Assembly (NCBI GenBank): GCA_004154925.1
Contig: QJNS01000748.1
Location: forward strand, 124,001 to 188,000
DNA: 64,000 bases
Reading direction: 5' to 3'
DNA from: Monosporascus cannonballus
Lineage: Eukaryota > Ascomycota > Sordariomycetes > Xylariales
Within the stretch, counting starts at the first letter, position 1. Each line of letters begins with the position of its first letter. The notes under the pieces are model-generated. The model had not been told where the DNA came from. It saw only the letters and a program-made list of their open reading frames with translations, and did no database searches. Below are positions 13,201 through 25,285 of this stretch, one piece after another. The position numbers and the translations under genes were made by a program.

Positions 13201-14361
13201 TGTATCAAATTTATTATATAAATTTGAAAAATTTAAATATATTATAACAACGTATAAAATTGGATTTAAAAAAGAATATATCGATTTCTCAAATTTCTAG
13301 CGAGCTATTTAACATTTATAATACTTAGGTTCAAAGATGATAAAAGAAAAATTAATTAAACTAAAAATTATAATTTATTAACGTATAATTTATAACAGAT
13401 ATTTATATAGTATTATTATGAAATTTATTATTTCTTTAACATTTACAAATATTTTAAAAGCAAATTTTAGTAAACTAAAATGGTTTATAGTATTTAATTC
13501 TCGAAACTCTTATTATCGTATCTGAATAGCTAAACGGAAAAAGTGGAAAACTAGTTTTAGGATAATATACGGATATTACAAATATCGGGTTATATCTATA
13601 GAATATTTTTAATGTTTCTGTAAATTTTTAACGAGTAGTTGGAATTATTTTTAATATACCTTTCTATAATTTTATATTTTTATATTTTGAGAACATATTT
13701 TTTAGAAATCTGAGGAAAGGTACGAAATATATTATTTAAGTATTCGATATTATAATTAGGGTAGATGTCGGAATTAACATAATATAAAATGTGTAACATA
13801 TTTACAAGTTAGATTTTCTATGAATTATTTTTATTTCCGGCTAAATTTAAATTTAAAATTGAAAATAGCAAGTAAGTATAAACTGTTTTATTTTTAATTA
13901 AGTGAACCTTACAAATATTTCATAGATTTTCGGATTTACGAATGATGTACGTAGTTTGATTAAGAGATATAGAAATATAATTAAATTATGAACGAAGTTT
14001 ATTATTAAAAAAATATATAGATAAGAAATTCAAAATATTAAAATAGATTACAATGGTTCTTTAGTTATTTAAGGATAGAATTATTAAAACGCTAAATATA
14101 GGATTATTTAATGTTAATAAAAGACGTTTGAAAACCGACGGTTTCAATTACGTTTCAGACAATGTTTTTGAATAGCTTAAAGAATATAAAAAATAGTACT
14201 TGATATCTTGATATTGTAAAGCGCTATAAAATGCAAAATTTAAATTTGCGATTTACGACGAAGGATTATTGGCGACTATTAATATTTTTAACCAATAAAA
14301 TTATATTTATCGAAATTAAAAAAACTTTTCGATATTTATTTCGATGATAAAGATTTTAACG
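10207..14361 (+). pseudogene. gag-pol relic of the outer gypsy-type element, 5' part
   Basis: The readable landmark is a Cys-His zinc-knuckle relic at 11469-11510 (CFRYSKKAFFKTDY in one frame). The spacing fits a C-x2-C-x4-H-x4-C knuckle, but only the first Cys survives. The last Cys codon is now TAT, and the second has become TAT too. Gag zinc knuckles bind genomic RNA during particle assembly. The remainder is full of stops, and I could not place protease or reverse transcriptase by eye. A solo LTR sits inside at 12111-12298, and the Fot1-like element interrupts the reading at 14362. Confidence 0.45.
12111..12298. mobile_element. Solo LTR, 188 bp
   Basis: Starts TGTGATGAGGC and ends CTTTTACA. 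It is flanked on both sides by the identical pentamer atatc (12106-12110 and 12299-12303), a clean LTR-element target duplication. Base composition is near balanced, in strong contrast to the AT-rich relic around it. No internal coding sequence and no second LTR, so it is best read as the product of LTR-LTR recombination. No other copy of this LTR family was seen in the window, so the parent family is unknown. Confidence 0.8.
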
Positions 14362-14488
14362 TACAATACAAGTAAGCTGGACAAACAAATGAGCCGGACA
14401 CTTTTTGGCACTTCGCTACAACAAATTCAAATAAAATAATCATAATGCAGTAAATTAATTTAAACTAATCGAATTCTTTATCGCTAAA

Positions 14489-14613
14489 TGTCACAGTCCT
14501 AAGTGGCACCTCGTAGGTATATAGAGTAGAACAAGGCGGTCAGGGCTCGACCTGACAACGTTCCACTTTTAAGTGATGTAATGGCTAGACTCTTGTTCTT
14601 TTGTGCCGTAACA
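14489..14613. mobile_element. Solo LTR, 125 bp, inside Fot1-like copy 2
   Basis: Starts TGTCACAGTCC and ends TGCCGTAACA, with identical ctaaa on both sides (14484-14488 and 14614-14618). Copy 1 of the host transposon lacks this block (near 4285), which gives the empty site. Composition is balanced and unlike the mutated host sequence, and a TATA-like GTATATAGAG lies inside. The short length resembles Ty1/copia LTRs, but the sequence differs from the 163-bp copia LTRs at 38604 and 45415. Confidence 0.85.
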
Positions 14614-14619
14614 CTAAAC

Positions 14620-16200
14620 GTATCTATAGCCTTCTTATAAATACGCGTATTATGTCCGGGTTTATTGTAAACGCCATATTTCCGTTCTTTTGTCTGAACC
14701 TTTTTGCGAAGATTATTTTCAGCCGCTGTTAATTGCGATTATTTAATATTATTATTTTTTCGTAATTATAAAAACTTATATTTCCTTTATAATAAGATTT
14801 TTTTTTCTTTTTAAAAACGTATATTTTTAGTTCTCTAGCATTTATTAAGAACGTAATTTGTTTCGTAAACCTAATTATTTTTCTCTCGAAAAAAAGCAAT
14901 TTCGAATAAAAACATTAAGTTATTTTGTTTTTAAAAAAACTAACCGATTTAATTATTTTTATTCGCGAATTACCTTAGTAATCTTTGATTTTCCTTTGTA
15001 AATAATATTCTTATCGAATTGTTTTAATAATATTTTTAAGAGTTTTCGCATATAAGAAAATAACGAAATTAATAAAAGTAAACGACAAAACGGTCGGTAT
15101 AAGTATAATTAAAACTTCTAGCTGGAAAAAAATACGATTAAAATCGAATAAAATAAGTCCCGCTTTTGTAAATCCGGATTTGATATTGTTAGTCATTATA
15201 GCAATTTTGAACGCGTTGTAAAAGCCGGCGATTAAATCCTTTTTAGCGATATAAGTAACGTACTACCGTATAAGATTTTCGATATATAACGAATAAGTAC
15301 GTTTTAATACTGAAAGCTAAGATACGTCAAAGGTTAAAATCGATAAGAAAAATAAACAGGCATATAAAACGTAATAATGCCGTTATTTGCGTAGTAATTT
15401 TCGAATTTAATCGAATAATAATTTTCGTAATTGTCGAGAACAAAAAGACGTTTCGAATTTTTGGTACGTATTTTAATATATTTGTCGAAGTATATAATCT
15501 ATTTTAAACCAACTTTATTTATTATCTAACCGTTTTCGCTTATAACAAATTTTTTGTTGGGTAAAAGTGGTTTATCGGCGAACCAGCGAAAATGGTGGTT
15601 TTTCTTAATAAAGATAATAAATAGGTATAAGGCTCAGCCTTAAAAATTGACAGCTTGTATTATTATAAACTATTTCCGATTTTTTTGCTAGGCTTATTTA
15701 AGTTTTTTATATTTTTAACGCTAATAATAATTATACTTAATATTATAAAATTTCTATTACAAATTTCGTTTCGTCGAAATTATAAATATTCTTCTTTATA
15801 ATACCATATTTTGTAATTATAACTCGAATAAGCTTAAACTATTTCCGAAATACTTTTAAATTTTAGTATAAAGCCTTTTAGTAATTTATCAGTCGCTTTA
15901 AACGCGTTTTAATTTTTTTTTCCCGTTTAATAAAATTAAATACTTAGTTAACATTAACGCGTATTACGGCGCGTTACATAAACAGCAAATTCGCTATATC
16001 TTTAACGTATTAAAATCAGGTAAAAAAACGGTGGCGTATTTAGGTTAAGAACTTTTTCGATTATCGATTTTTCTCGATCGGCGTTAATTTTTGTAAAGGA
16101 GAGATAATATCGGCTCGGGCGAATATACCGTTATATCGCATCCTTAAAGTGAAATGTGGGATATTATAAATAAAGCCAAGCTTTTAATAACTAATTCTCG
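14620..16200 (-). pseudogene. Fot1-like transposase relic in copy 2
   Basis: On the minus strand the catalytic block reads KNIYNFDETKF near 15762-15795, parallel to copy 1 at 5437-5470. The Asp-Glu pair is preserved while the following Gly is lost. Frames around it are full of stops. Limits are estimated from the terminal repeats and from alignment to copy 1. Confidence 0.62.
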
Positions 16201-16229
16201 GGTTATTTTTCTCAATCCGAACGGCTAGG

Positions 16230-16672
16230 TGTTATAACTCAACAGGCTGCGGCCTCGGAAAACGGTCGCGACAAAAAATTGACTAAGCCACGTGGGTCGA
16301 ATTACGTAACGGTTCGAAAGGATCGATCGTAAAGCCCATAAAGCCAGGCTCGATAGGATCGATCGTAAAGCCTATAAAGCCAGGCTCGATAAGATCGATC
16401 GTAAAGCTTATAAAGCAAAGCTCGATAAAATCGATCGTAAAGCCCATAAAAGCAAGCTTAATAAGGATAAGGAAAATCAAAATATATATGCTTATTATTT
16501 CCATAATTTAAATAATTTCGGCTTATAATATAATATCGTTATTTAAGGTATTTTTAATATTACGAAACGTAATACGTTATTATATTTATAATTTAGATTT
16601 TTACGATATTTTTGTTAACATAAATCCGTTAACTTAAGGTGTAATAATTAGTTAAACCGTTTAGTAAATATA
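16230..16672 (+). repeat. 5' LTR of chromovirus 1 (443 bp)
   Basis: Starts TGTTATAACTCAACAGG. The end aligns base for base with the 3' LTR end (accgtttagtaaatata against accgcttggccgtcaca). It is 36 bp longer than the 3' LTR, exactly one unit of the internal 36-bp tandem repeat. Confidence 0.9.
16320..16463 (+). repeat. Four 36-bp tandem units in the 5' LTR
   Basis: Units start at 16320, 16356, 16392 and 16428, each built on gatcgatcgtaaagc followed by cataaagccaggctcgata. The 3' LTR carries three units (22644-22751). A translated version of this array (a GFIGFTIDPIEP-like minus-strand frame) is a by-product and not a gene. Confidence 0.9.
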
Positions 16673-19600
16673 TGTTATAAACTTTTGTTCAATAATACCG
16701 TAAAATTCTGAATAATATTTAATACTGTCAAAATATTAACCAGCGCTTAGGAAACCCTTATTTAACAGCTTTAGGCTCGAATTCGGGAGCTGGAAAAAAA
16801 AGTTCGATAACTTAGGGCTACGCCACAGGCCTAAACCTCTTTTGCCCGTATAAAATCTAAAAAGCCGGAGCCTTATGATAAAAAAGGTAATTTTCAAACA
16901 TTTTTAACTTAGGTACGAATTTATTTTTGCTTTCTGGACCTTAGTAATCTAGCGGATATAATCCTAGCAATAGAAATATGCTTAACAGAAGATACGGTTA
17001 ATTAATTTAAACCTATTATAAGGAATCTTTTGGAAATAAAAAAGTTGGATAAGGAAAATTTTATTAATAAGATTTTTTACTTTATATTAACTTCGAAAAT
17101 AAAATACGCGATAATTTCGATAATCCAGATAAAGAACGATTTGTAACTTAATGATTTTTGTAATTCCGATAAAAAAATCTGCGTTTAAATACATTATAAT
17201 TTTTAAAAGTTTTATGGTTAAGAAAGAATGGGAAGATAATAAGGCCGACGCTTTTATTAATATGTTTTATAAAAGGTTAAAGGATAATGTAAAAAATAAG
17301 ATTATTCGGATTAAATGATTAATTGCTTTAAATCGATATATTATAAAGGTAATTAAAGTTAATAATCGACAGTTTGAAAAACGATAAGAGAAAAAAGGAT
17401 AATATGCTTTATGTTTGGGATATAATAAGTTTAACTAGGGGAAAAAACAAAACGCACCCTTTATTTCTTACGGAATAACGCCAGGATTTATGGAATTCGG
17501 CGTTACCTATAGATAAGATTAAAGCCAGATTAAATGCTTTAATTGCGGCAAAATGGGATATAAAACTTATAAATGCAGAAAACCCAAAAGATTACGGCAA
17601 AATAATTAAATACTTATACTGGAGGGATAGTCCAGAAATAATTAAGGAAACGATAATAAGGTTATTAATATGATTTAGGCCAAATATATAATAAGTGTAC
17701 AATAAAAGGTTTAATAGAGATTATTATGATAAAAATTTCGACGAAAAATGCGAAAAACCAAAAAGCTAATTTAACAAATATCGTGAACATAATAAAAAAT
17801 ATTATGAGGATAATTACGTAAGTATTAGAACTGGATAAAAAAGTTTATCCCGGAACTTTTAATCGATACGGCAGAATATACGCCATAGATTGTCGACGAC
17901 GAAAATATCCCGATTACGAAAAATAGAAGTAATATATTTATGAACGAAATACCTATATATATTATAAGAGATTTAACTTTTTAAAGCGTACCGGAAATAA
18001 CAAAAATAATAAGTAATAAAATTGACATTTTCGATCCATAGCCCTAGGAAATATCTAGCAGCTGGCCGAAGCAAAAAGCTGGCTTGAAGAAAAATAATGC
18101 TTATAGGAAAACCCTTTTTATTATTATAGATAATGTAATTATTAAACAGAAAAAAAGTTAATTTAGCGTACGGTAAAAAAGCATTATTAAAAAGTTATTA
18201 CGAATTTTTATTTTCAATTAGCCTTTATTACAAATCTTTAGGGAAAGAAATTATTAAGGAAAAAATACGTTAATTTATAAAAGACCTTAGAAACGATAAT
18301 TAAGATGACGCATAATAAGATATAATCATAAACATAAAAAACAATTTATTTAATAAGAAAAGGAATTGTAAAAATTTAAAAGCAGTTAATACGATTTAAA
18401 GACATAATACGCCGGCAATAATAATAAATATAATAACTTAACGGGTTAAACGAAAAAATTCAAAAAAGCTTAATAAATTTGAATAAGAATTAAAAAAAAG
18501 TTACTTATAAAAAAGCTGCAAAATAACGAAACCCAGAAAAATTAAAGGAAATTCTTAAAAAAGGTTTTAAATACGACGATAGGAAACGTTAACGACCCTA
18601 TTACTTTGAATGTACGTATCGAAACGTATTGGTATATTACAATAGTGGATTACGGAGCTCTGGGCGGAAATTATATTATATTAGATATGGTTAATAAGTT
18701 TAGGCTATTATAGAGATATAAGTTAGAAGCTTATATAGTAACGAATGCCAAAGGTTAGGAATTCGCTTACGATAACGGAAAAAATATACGTAAAATTAAT
18801 TATTTCGAAACTTTTGTTAAAGGACGAAATTAAATAATTAATTTCGATATCGTTGTGTTTAAAAATTATAATATGATTTTAGAATTACTATAAATGCGCC
18901 AGTACGGAATTTTAATTAACGGCGGAACTGGCCAGGTAAAGTTTGTTTTATTCCTTATTAATAAACGAAAAAAGAATTAAAATCTTAATATTCGATCGAT
19001 AATAACGACAAATATAGGCATAAAGATACGACAAAAACCGTATTACCTAAAGAAACATGATATAAAAAAAACGGATATTAAAAATAAATACGATATATCG
19101 TTATTATTATTAAAGCAAAATTAAAGTAATTAAATAACGATCTGGAATAACAAGAAAAATAACCCCAAAAGTTAGAAAATTTAATTAATATATTACCATA
19201 ATACCATAGATATAAATAGTTCTTGAAAAAGGAACTTAATTCGAAATTACTAAAATACAGCAAATAAAAGTATGAAATAATCCTTAAAAAAGGATTTTCG
19301 ACAATATTTTACCTTATTTATAACCTTAATAAAAATAAGTTACATACTTTTAAAAAATACCTGGAAGATCGGTTACAAAAAGGATAAATTCGATTTTCGA
19401 AATTATTAGCAGGATGTCTAATACTTTTTGTATTAAAAGAAATAGAAAATTGCAACTTACAATTAATTATCGATAATTGAACGATATTACAGTCAAAAAT
19501 TAAATATTATTACCCTTAATCATAAAAATAAACGACCGATTTTACGGAACCAAATAATTTACAGTACTTAATCTTAAAAATAAATATAACCTTATTAGGA

Positions 19601-22540
19601 TTAAGAAAGAATACGAATGGAAAATAACTTTTAAGACAGAATATAAACTGTTTAAGTATTTAATTATATTAATAGGATTTACGAACGTACTAGCAACATA
19701 TTTATCTTCTTAAAGACAAAAAAAGTATATGCAGGATATATTTATAAAGCTTTTCAAACTTTATAAAACGTAAAATTATTTATTAACGTAAAAAAGAATT
19801 AGTTCTATACATAGGAAGTGGAATATTTGGAATATATTATTATCCTAGGACATATTAAGATAAACCTTAAGAAAATCGCTGTAGTTATAGAATAGCAGAT
19901 ACCAGCCACGGTTAAGGAGGTACAGGCATTCCTGGGATTCGCCAACTACTACAGAAAGTTTATCAAAAATTTTACCAGGATAACCATATTTTTAACGAAT
20001 CTTATAAAAAAAGAAAAAAAAGTTCAAATAGACGCCAGATACGGAAAAAGCATTTCAAAATATCAAGGATGCGATTACCAGCGAATTAATACTAATTATG
20101 TACGATTTAAACCACTCTGTTAAATTAGAAACCGATATTTCGGATTACGCGTTAAATACAATAATTGGATAGCGAAATAATTAAGGCAAATTACACCTTA
20201 TTGCATTTTTTTCGTATAAGTTAAAAAAAGCCGAACTTAATTACGGCATCCCAGATAAGGAATTTATAGCCATTATTATGGCATTTCGGGAATTTAAGTA
20301 CTTTCTAAAGGGAAGTTTGTACCAGATTAAGGTTTATACGGATTATCAAAACCTTACCCGATTTATCACGACCAGGGAACTTACAAAACGATAGCTTCGA
20401 TACGCGGAAAAATTGGCGAACTTCGACTTCGTTATTATTTACAAAAGAAATCAAAACACGGCAGAGCAAATACTTTAAACAAACGACCAAACCTTAAAAA
20501 ATGGTCAAAATCAATTATACAATCTTTAATATTATCATAAAAGGATATTTACGCCCCTAACAGATTACGATAATTCGGGCAGTACCTTACGATATGTATT
20601 AGAAAGTTTAACAGCATAACAACAATTTTTCGGAAAACCAAAAAACGGACAAAATGCAAGTTCTAAAAAAATATCAAAAGTTTCTAGTACGAAAAATATA
20701 CGAACACCAGTTATACGGACATCCAGAGATTTATAAGATCCTAAAGCGACTTTAACGCACATATTCTTTTCCTAGAATAAAATTAACGGTACAAAAAATC
20801 ATACGGCAATACGATATTTGCGCCAAAGCAAAGACTCGACGACATAAACCATATGGAAAATTACAGCCATTACCAGTCACAAAACGACCATAGTATTCAG
20901 TCATATTGGGTTTTATTACCAGACTTCCTATATCAGAAAATCCAGCTACGGAAATATATTACGAGAGCATTTTCGTAATCGTCGACCAATTCACGAAATT
21001 CTTTTATTTTTTACTATATTATAAGGACATAAACGCCGAATAACTGGTATATATTTTTTTAAATATATTTTCAGCATATACGAATTATCAATAAAATATT
21101 ATTTCAAATAAAAGATTAATATTTGCATTTAAGTTTTGGTAAGGCCTTATAACATAAATCAACTTAAACCATAAATTATTTAACGTATTTAAATGATAAA
21201 TAAATAGATAAATAAAACGAATAAATCAAACCTTAAAAACTTATTTACGATATTATATTAATTACCAACAAAATAATTAAGTTAAGAAATTACTAATCGC
21301 ATAATTAACTTATAATATTAATTACTAAAACATATTAAAATAATATTTACGGATATAGATTTTGGTTTTATTTTGGGGGTTTATAAGAAAATACGCGATA
21401 ACGGTCTAATTAATATTAAAGTAATTCTTACGTTAAAATAGTTACGATAATTGCATTAAAAAATAAAAACAGAATTGAAATTCGTACGGAACCAGATAAG
21501 TCAATATTATAACTAAAAAAGGTTAAAGAATTAATTTTCGAAAAGGGGGAAATAGTTTTTTTCGCCATAAAAAACATTTAAACAAAAAGACTTAATAAAA
21601 AACTCGATTTCAAATATATCGGTCCATATAAAATTACCAAAAAAAATTCAGAAAACAATTATTAATTGGAGTTTTTACAAAAGGTTAAACTCCATCTAAT
21701 TTTTTACGTTTTTTTATTCGAGTTAATAATAAATAAAATCAAAATATATACGGTACAAAACGACCTAAAAGTAAAAAATAAATAAACGTACGAAATGAAA
21801 AAAATATTTAACATATAAAAACAAACGGACTTACCCAGTATCTAATTAAGTGGAAAAAATATCCAAACTTCGAAAACACCTGGGAACTCACCAAAATTCT
21901 TATTGGCGCCCAGCGCTTATTAAAAAACTTTTACCAATAACGCCGAGGTCAGCGGGATTAAAGGTTCCCCAATTAATGGACGACTAATCGATAGATTCCA
22001 GGTTGGACCAGTCGAAAAGAGATACGGTTTCTGTCGACGTGGCCTTAGCGGCCTTTAATTCGGCTTATTTTTCTTAACGTTCTAATTTATCTAACTTTTC
22101 CAGGGATCGAAGCTTACGGGATAGCATACGTGCTATACGGTCGGCCCATAATTTCTTTTGTTTTCGAAAGCGACGAACCTTGGCCTATGCCTATTCCGCT
22201 TTCTTCTTAATTTTCTTAAATTCCGTTTCAATCTTAAGATAGTTGGAAATAAGCTTTTCAAGTTAAGAAGTAAAAAAACGGTTAACATTACAAAAACCTT
22301 AATTCCGCGTTATGCATTTTTCGTATCGAGAGAAATCCGACGAAAAAACACGATAAGATAATAACTCGCAACGAACATAATAAGAACATACGGGCATATC
22401 TACGGTTCGAAAGGTAATTAACTTAAACAAGTTATTTCGTTCTTTTATTTTTCGGTTAATCGGGTTTTTAATACGGCCCGATATAATAACGAAAAAAGTA
22501 TTTATAAAAAAAAGAAAAGTTTTCGGGACGAAAATTGCGG
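16673..22540 (+). pseudogene. gag-pol relic of chromovirus 1
   Basis: Readable landmarks on the plus strand, in order. Gag zinc knuckle at 17535-17576 (CFNCGKMGYKTYKC), where the metal-binding His is Tyr (TAT). Reverse transcriptase/RNase H connection near 19928-19990 (FLGFANYYRKFIKNF). RNase H start at about 20126-20158 (LETDISDYALN). Integrase zinc region around 20690-20860 (HPEIYKIL, then YDICAKAK with the first Cys replaced by Tyr). Integrase Asp block near 20970-21000 (VIVDQFTKFF). Chromodomain at 21834-21893 (LIKWKKYPNFENTWE). Stops separate most of these, so no polyprotein can be made. In a live element it would encode capsid, protease, polymerase and integrase. Confidence 0.88.
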
Positions 22541-22553
22541 AAAGGGAGGATCA
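22541..22553 (+). other. Polypurine tract of chromovirus 1
   Basis: The run aaagggagga followed by tca lies immediately before the 3' LTR. This is the standard site of plus-strand DNA priming in LTR retroelements and fixes the orientation as plus. Confidence 0.75.
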
Positions 22554-22960
22554 TAATATGACTTAACAGGTTGCGGCCTCGGAAAACGGTCGCAACAAAA
22601 AATTAACTAAGCCACGTAGGTCGAATTACGTAACAGCTCGACAAGATCGATCGTAAAGCCCATAAAGCCAGGCTCGACAGGATCGATCGTAAAGCTCATA
22701 AAGCCAGGCTTAACAAGATTAATCATAAAGCCTATAAAGCCAGGCTTAATAGGAATAGGGGAAATTAAGATATATATGCTTATTATTTCCATAGTTTAAA
22801 TAATTTCGGTTTGCAATATAATATTATTACCCAAAGCATTTTTGGTATTACGAGACGTAATATGTTATTGTATTTATTACTTAGATTCTTACGATACTCC
22901 TGCCAACATAAACCTGTCGACTTAAGGTTTAATAGTTGGTTAAACCGCTTGGCCGTCACA
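22554..22960 (+). repeat. 3' LTR of chromovirus 1 (407 bp)
   Basis: Starts TAATATGACTTAACAGG, where the expected TG has become TA, and ends GGCCGTCACA next to the ctagg duplication. Three 36-bp tandem units lie at 22644-22751. Its right half is less mutated than that of the 5' LTR. Confidence 0.9.
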
Positions 22961-23091
22961 CTAGGTTTATTCTCGATTTTTTAAGCCGTTTTATATCGTG
23001 GTTATTAAGAAATAAGTAATTTAAATCGGATAGTAAAATTGTTAAAAGAAACTGTCTAGCTTATTTGCATGTCTAGCTCACTTGTGTAATA

Positions 23092-25285
23092 CGTTACTTA
23101 ATTTATTAAAACTTAAAAGTTAAATAAATAATTAAAATCTTAGATAATTTTCTTGTTAAGATTTAACTTTAAAATATATTATATTAAGAAAAATATATAG
23201 GTACATTTTATTATTTGTAAAAGTAATTATAATTTTGAAATTCTTAAAAGAATTTGCTAATACTAAAATAGAATATAGATAATATTATATAGTTGTGTAA
23301 AACATTAAAGAAATTTACCTCTAAAGTATTAATACAATTTCGAAATTCGAATAATACGGCACAATAAGAAGAGTTTAATAATTAAGAAAATAGTTAAATA
23401 ATTAATTTTTATATTATAGAACCATTTACCTTTTTAAGAAGTAATAAAAATATTTTGTAAAAGAATTTTATAAAAACCCGTTATACAGATATTATAGAAA
23501 ATTTTAAGATTATTAAATAATTATAGAAAAACTATGGTTAAAGTTTTGATAAATAATTTAAAGAGGTATTGAGGATTATAATATTTTTAATAAGATTTAG
23601 AATATTATAATTTAAAATTTTATTATTATTTAATTTTTATTAAAACAGTTAATTATTAGAATTAAGTACGGCGGAATATAAGTGATTATTAATAGATTTA
23701 TTAAATACGGATATTTTCTATTTTCCAAAGGAAATATAGAAGCAGAATAGCTGGTTTATATTTTTATTAGAAATGATTCCGATAAGTATAAAATATTATA
23801 GAAGGTTACTTTTAATAGATAAAAATCTTTTACTTTTAAATATGGCATTAGTTATTCTAAATTAATAAATATTAAACTTAAGTTTTTAATAGCATATTAT
23901 CTTTAAATGGACGGCCAAATAAAATAGTAAAATTAAGCTTTGAAATAATATTTTCAAAATTATATTAATTATAAGTTAAATAATTAGGTACAACTTTAAT
24001 TATTAGTATAAAAAGCTTAGAAAATATTACTTTACGAAAATATAACCATTTTTTATATAGCTGAATATAATTATAATGTAAAAACCTAGCGACTAAACTA
24101 GTTTCTTGTCAAGATATTAAAAACTGTTATAATCGCTTTAAAAGTAGAAATATTGGTAATAAAAATTAAGATAATTTTAACTCGATTGTAAAACGAATTA
24201 CGGGTTTTTAATAAAAAAGAACTTAATATTGTATCAAAAAAAGAATTAAGAGATTAATTTTGTTAACAGAATATTAAACTTACATTTTACGTCAAAAATA
24301 TAACGTAATCTTAAATACCTTACAGATTAAAATAAAAAGTCTTAGTTTATTTCAGATTCACGAAATTATTTTTAAAACCAATTATCGATTATTATTACTT
24401 AAAAATATAAAGATATACTTTAATTTCTATATTTGTCTATTTAAACTAATATAAAAAGACGCCCTTTAAAAAATCTTAAAATTTAAAATTAATAATAATA
24501 ACGAATACAAAGTTGAAAAAATATTAAATTCCAAAATAATTAATAATAATGTTCACTAGTTAACAAAATAAAATGTTTATTTTTTTTGAAAAATATAGAG
24601 AAATTATTAAAGTATTTAACGAATACGATAAATCTAATAAAAACGTTTTATCGTCAAAATCTTAACCGACCGTTTTTAAGGCAGCTAAAATTGGAGATAA
24701 TAACGGTTTTTTATGTAAATTTAATCTTATATTATGTTAATTATAAAAGGTAAAGCTTTTCCTCATAGTATTTATCTTTTTAATAAATTATATTTATTCG
24801 AACTTTATTTAATCTCTTTCTTGTTTCAACCGTTCTTGTTTTTTAATTAATCTAGATTATATTTTTCTTTTAATATCGCAAAACAGATTCTGTTCAAAAT
24901 ATTTTATTATAATCCATGATATTTTAATGAATTCACCAATATTTTTTAACAATTTTCTAATACGTTATTAAAGAACTTTTTATTTTACGTTATTCTCATT
25001 ATAATTTATTACGCGTTTCTTTAAGGTTTTCTAGAGAATTTATATTAAATAACTGGTAGAAAAAACACAAATAACGAATATAATAATCATAAGTAAAAAC
25101 GCTAATTACGAAGAAATTACTTAAATAAAGCTGGAAAAAAGGGCAATTTAAAAACTAGGCTTTTTAATAAAATTCTCAAAAGTATTACAAGATTACCATT
25201 AATTTAAATAGAGCTTTTTTAGATATAATCTACTATGATGAAATTTGTTAGAAAGTTTTAAAAAGACATTTTTAAAAAAACCAAG
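23092..25285 (+). pseudogene. pol relic (integrase) of the outer gypsy-type element, 3' part
   Basis: At 23694-23710 a frame reads DRFIKYGYF, the first Asp block of a Ty3/gypsy integrase. At 23889-23933 the conserved His/Gln/Thr-rich segment after the second Asp is recognisable but carries His-to-Tyr, Gln-to-stop and Glu-to-Lys type changes, leaving MDGQ as the clearest core. Integrase would join the element's DNA to the chromosome. The reading direction is the same as for the gag relic at 11.5 kb, and the Fot1-like element accounts for the break between them. Confidence 0.6.

Larger units (their letters stand above)
16230..22960 (+). mobile_element. Ty3/gypsy chromovirus 1 (6731 bp), nested in Fot1-like copy 2
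   Basis: Complete LTR retrotransposon with 5-bp duplication ctagg (16225-16229 and 22961-22965). The same ctagg occurs once in the empty site of copy 1, near 5910. Order on the plus strand: LTR, Gag with zinc knuckle, reverse transcriptase/RNase H, integrase, chromodomain, polypurine tract, LTR. This domain order with a terminal chromodomain defines chromoviruses, whose chromodomain directs integration to marked chromatin. All reading frames are broken. It is related to the element at 29819-36587 but has different LTR internal sequence. Confidence 0.92.
14364..23089 (-). mobile_element. Fot1/pogo-like DNA transposon, copy 2, carrying two insertions
   Basis: Flanked by TA (14362-14363 and 23090-23091). 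The left end starts CAATACAAGTAAGCTGGAC; the right end read on the minus strand starts TTACACAAGTGAGCTAGAC. Removing the chromovirus and its duplication (16230-22965) and the solo LTR and its duplication (14489-14618) leaves 1860 bp, against 1862 bp for copy 1. This confirms both the element and the insertion boundaries. It lies within the gypsy-type element whose gag-pol continues on either side. Confidence 0.87.

Noticed and set aside
16283..16504. Minus-strand frame of repeated GFIGFTIDPIEP units
   Set aside because: It is the translation of the 36-bp tandem repeats in the chromovirus LTR; the same artefact appears at 22607-22792 in the other LTR.
16673..16695. Primer-binding site after the 5' LTR of chromovirus 1
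   Set aside because: tgttataaactt is only loosely like a tRNA-complementary site and too mutated to assign a primer.
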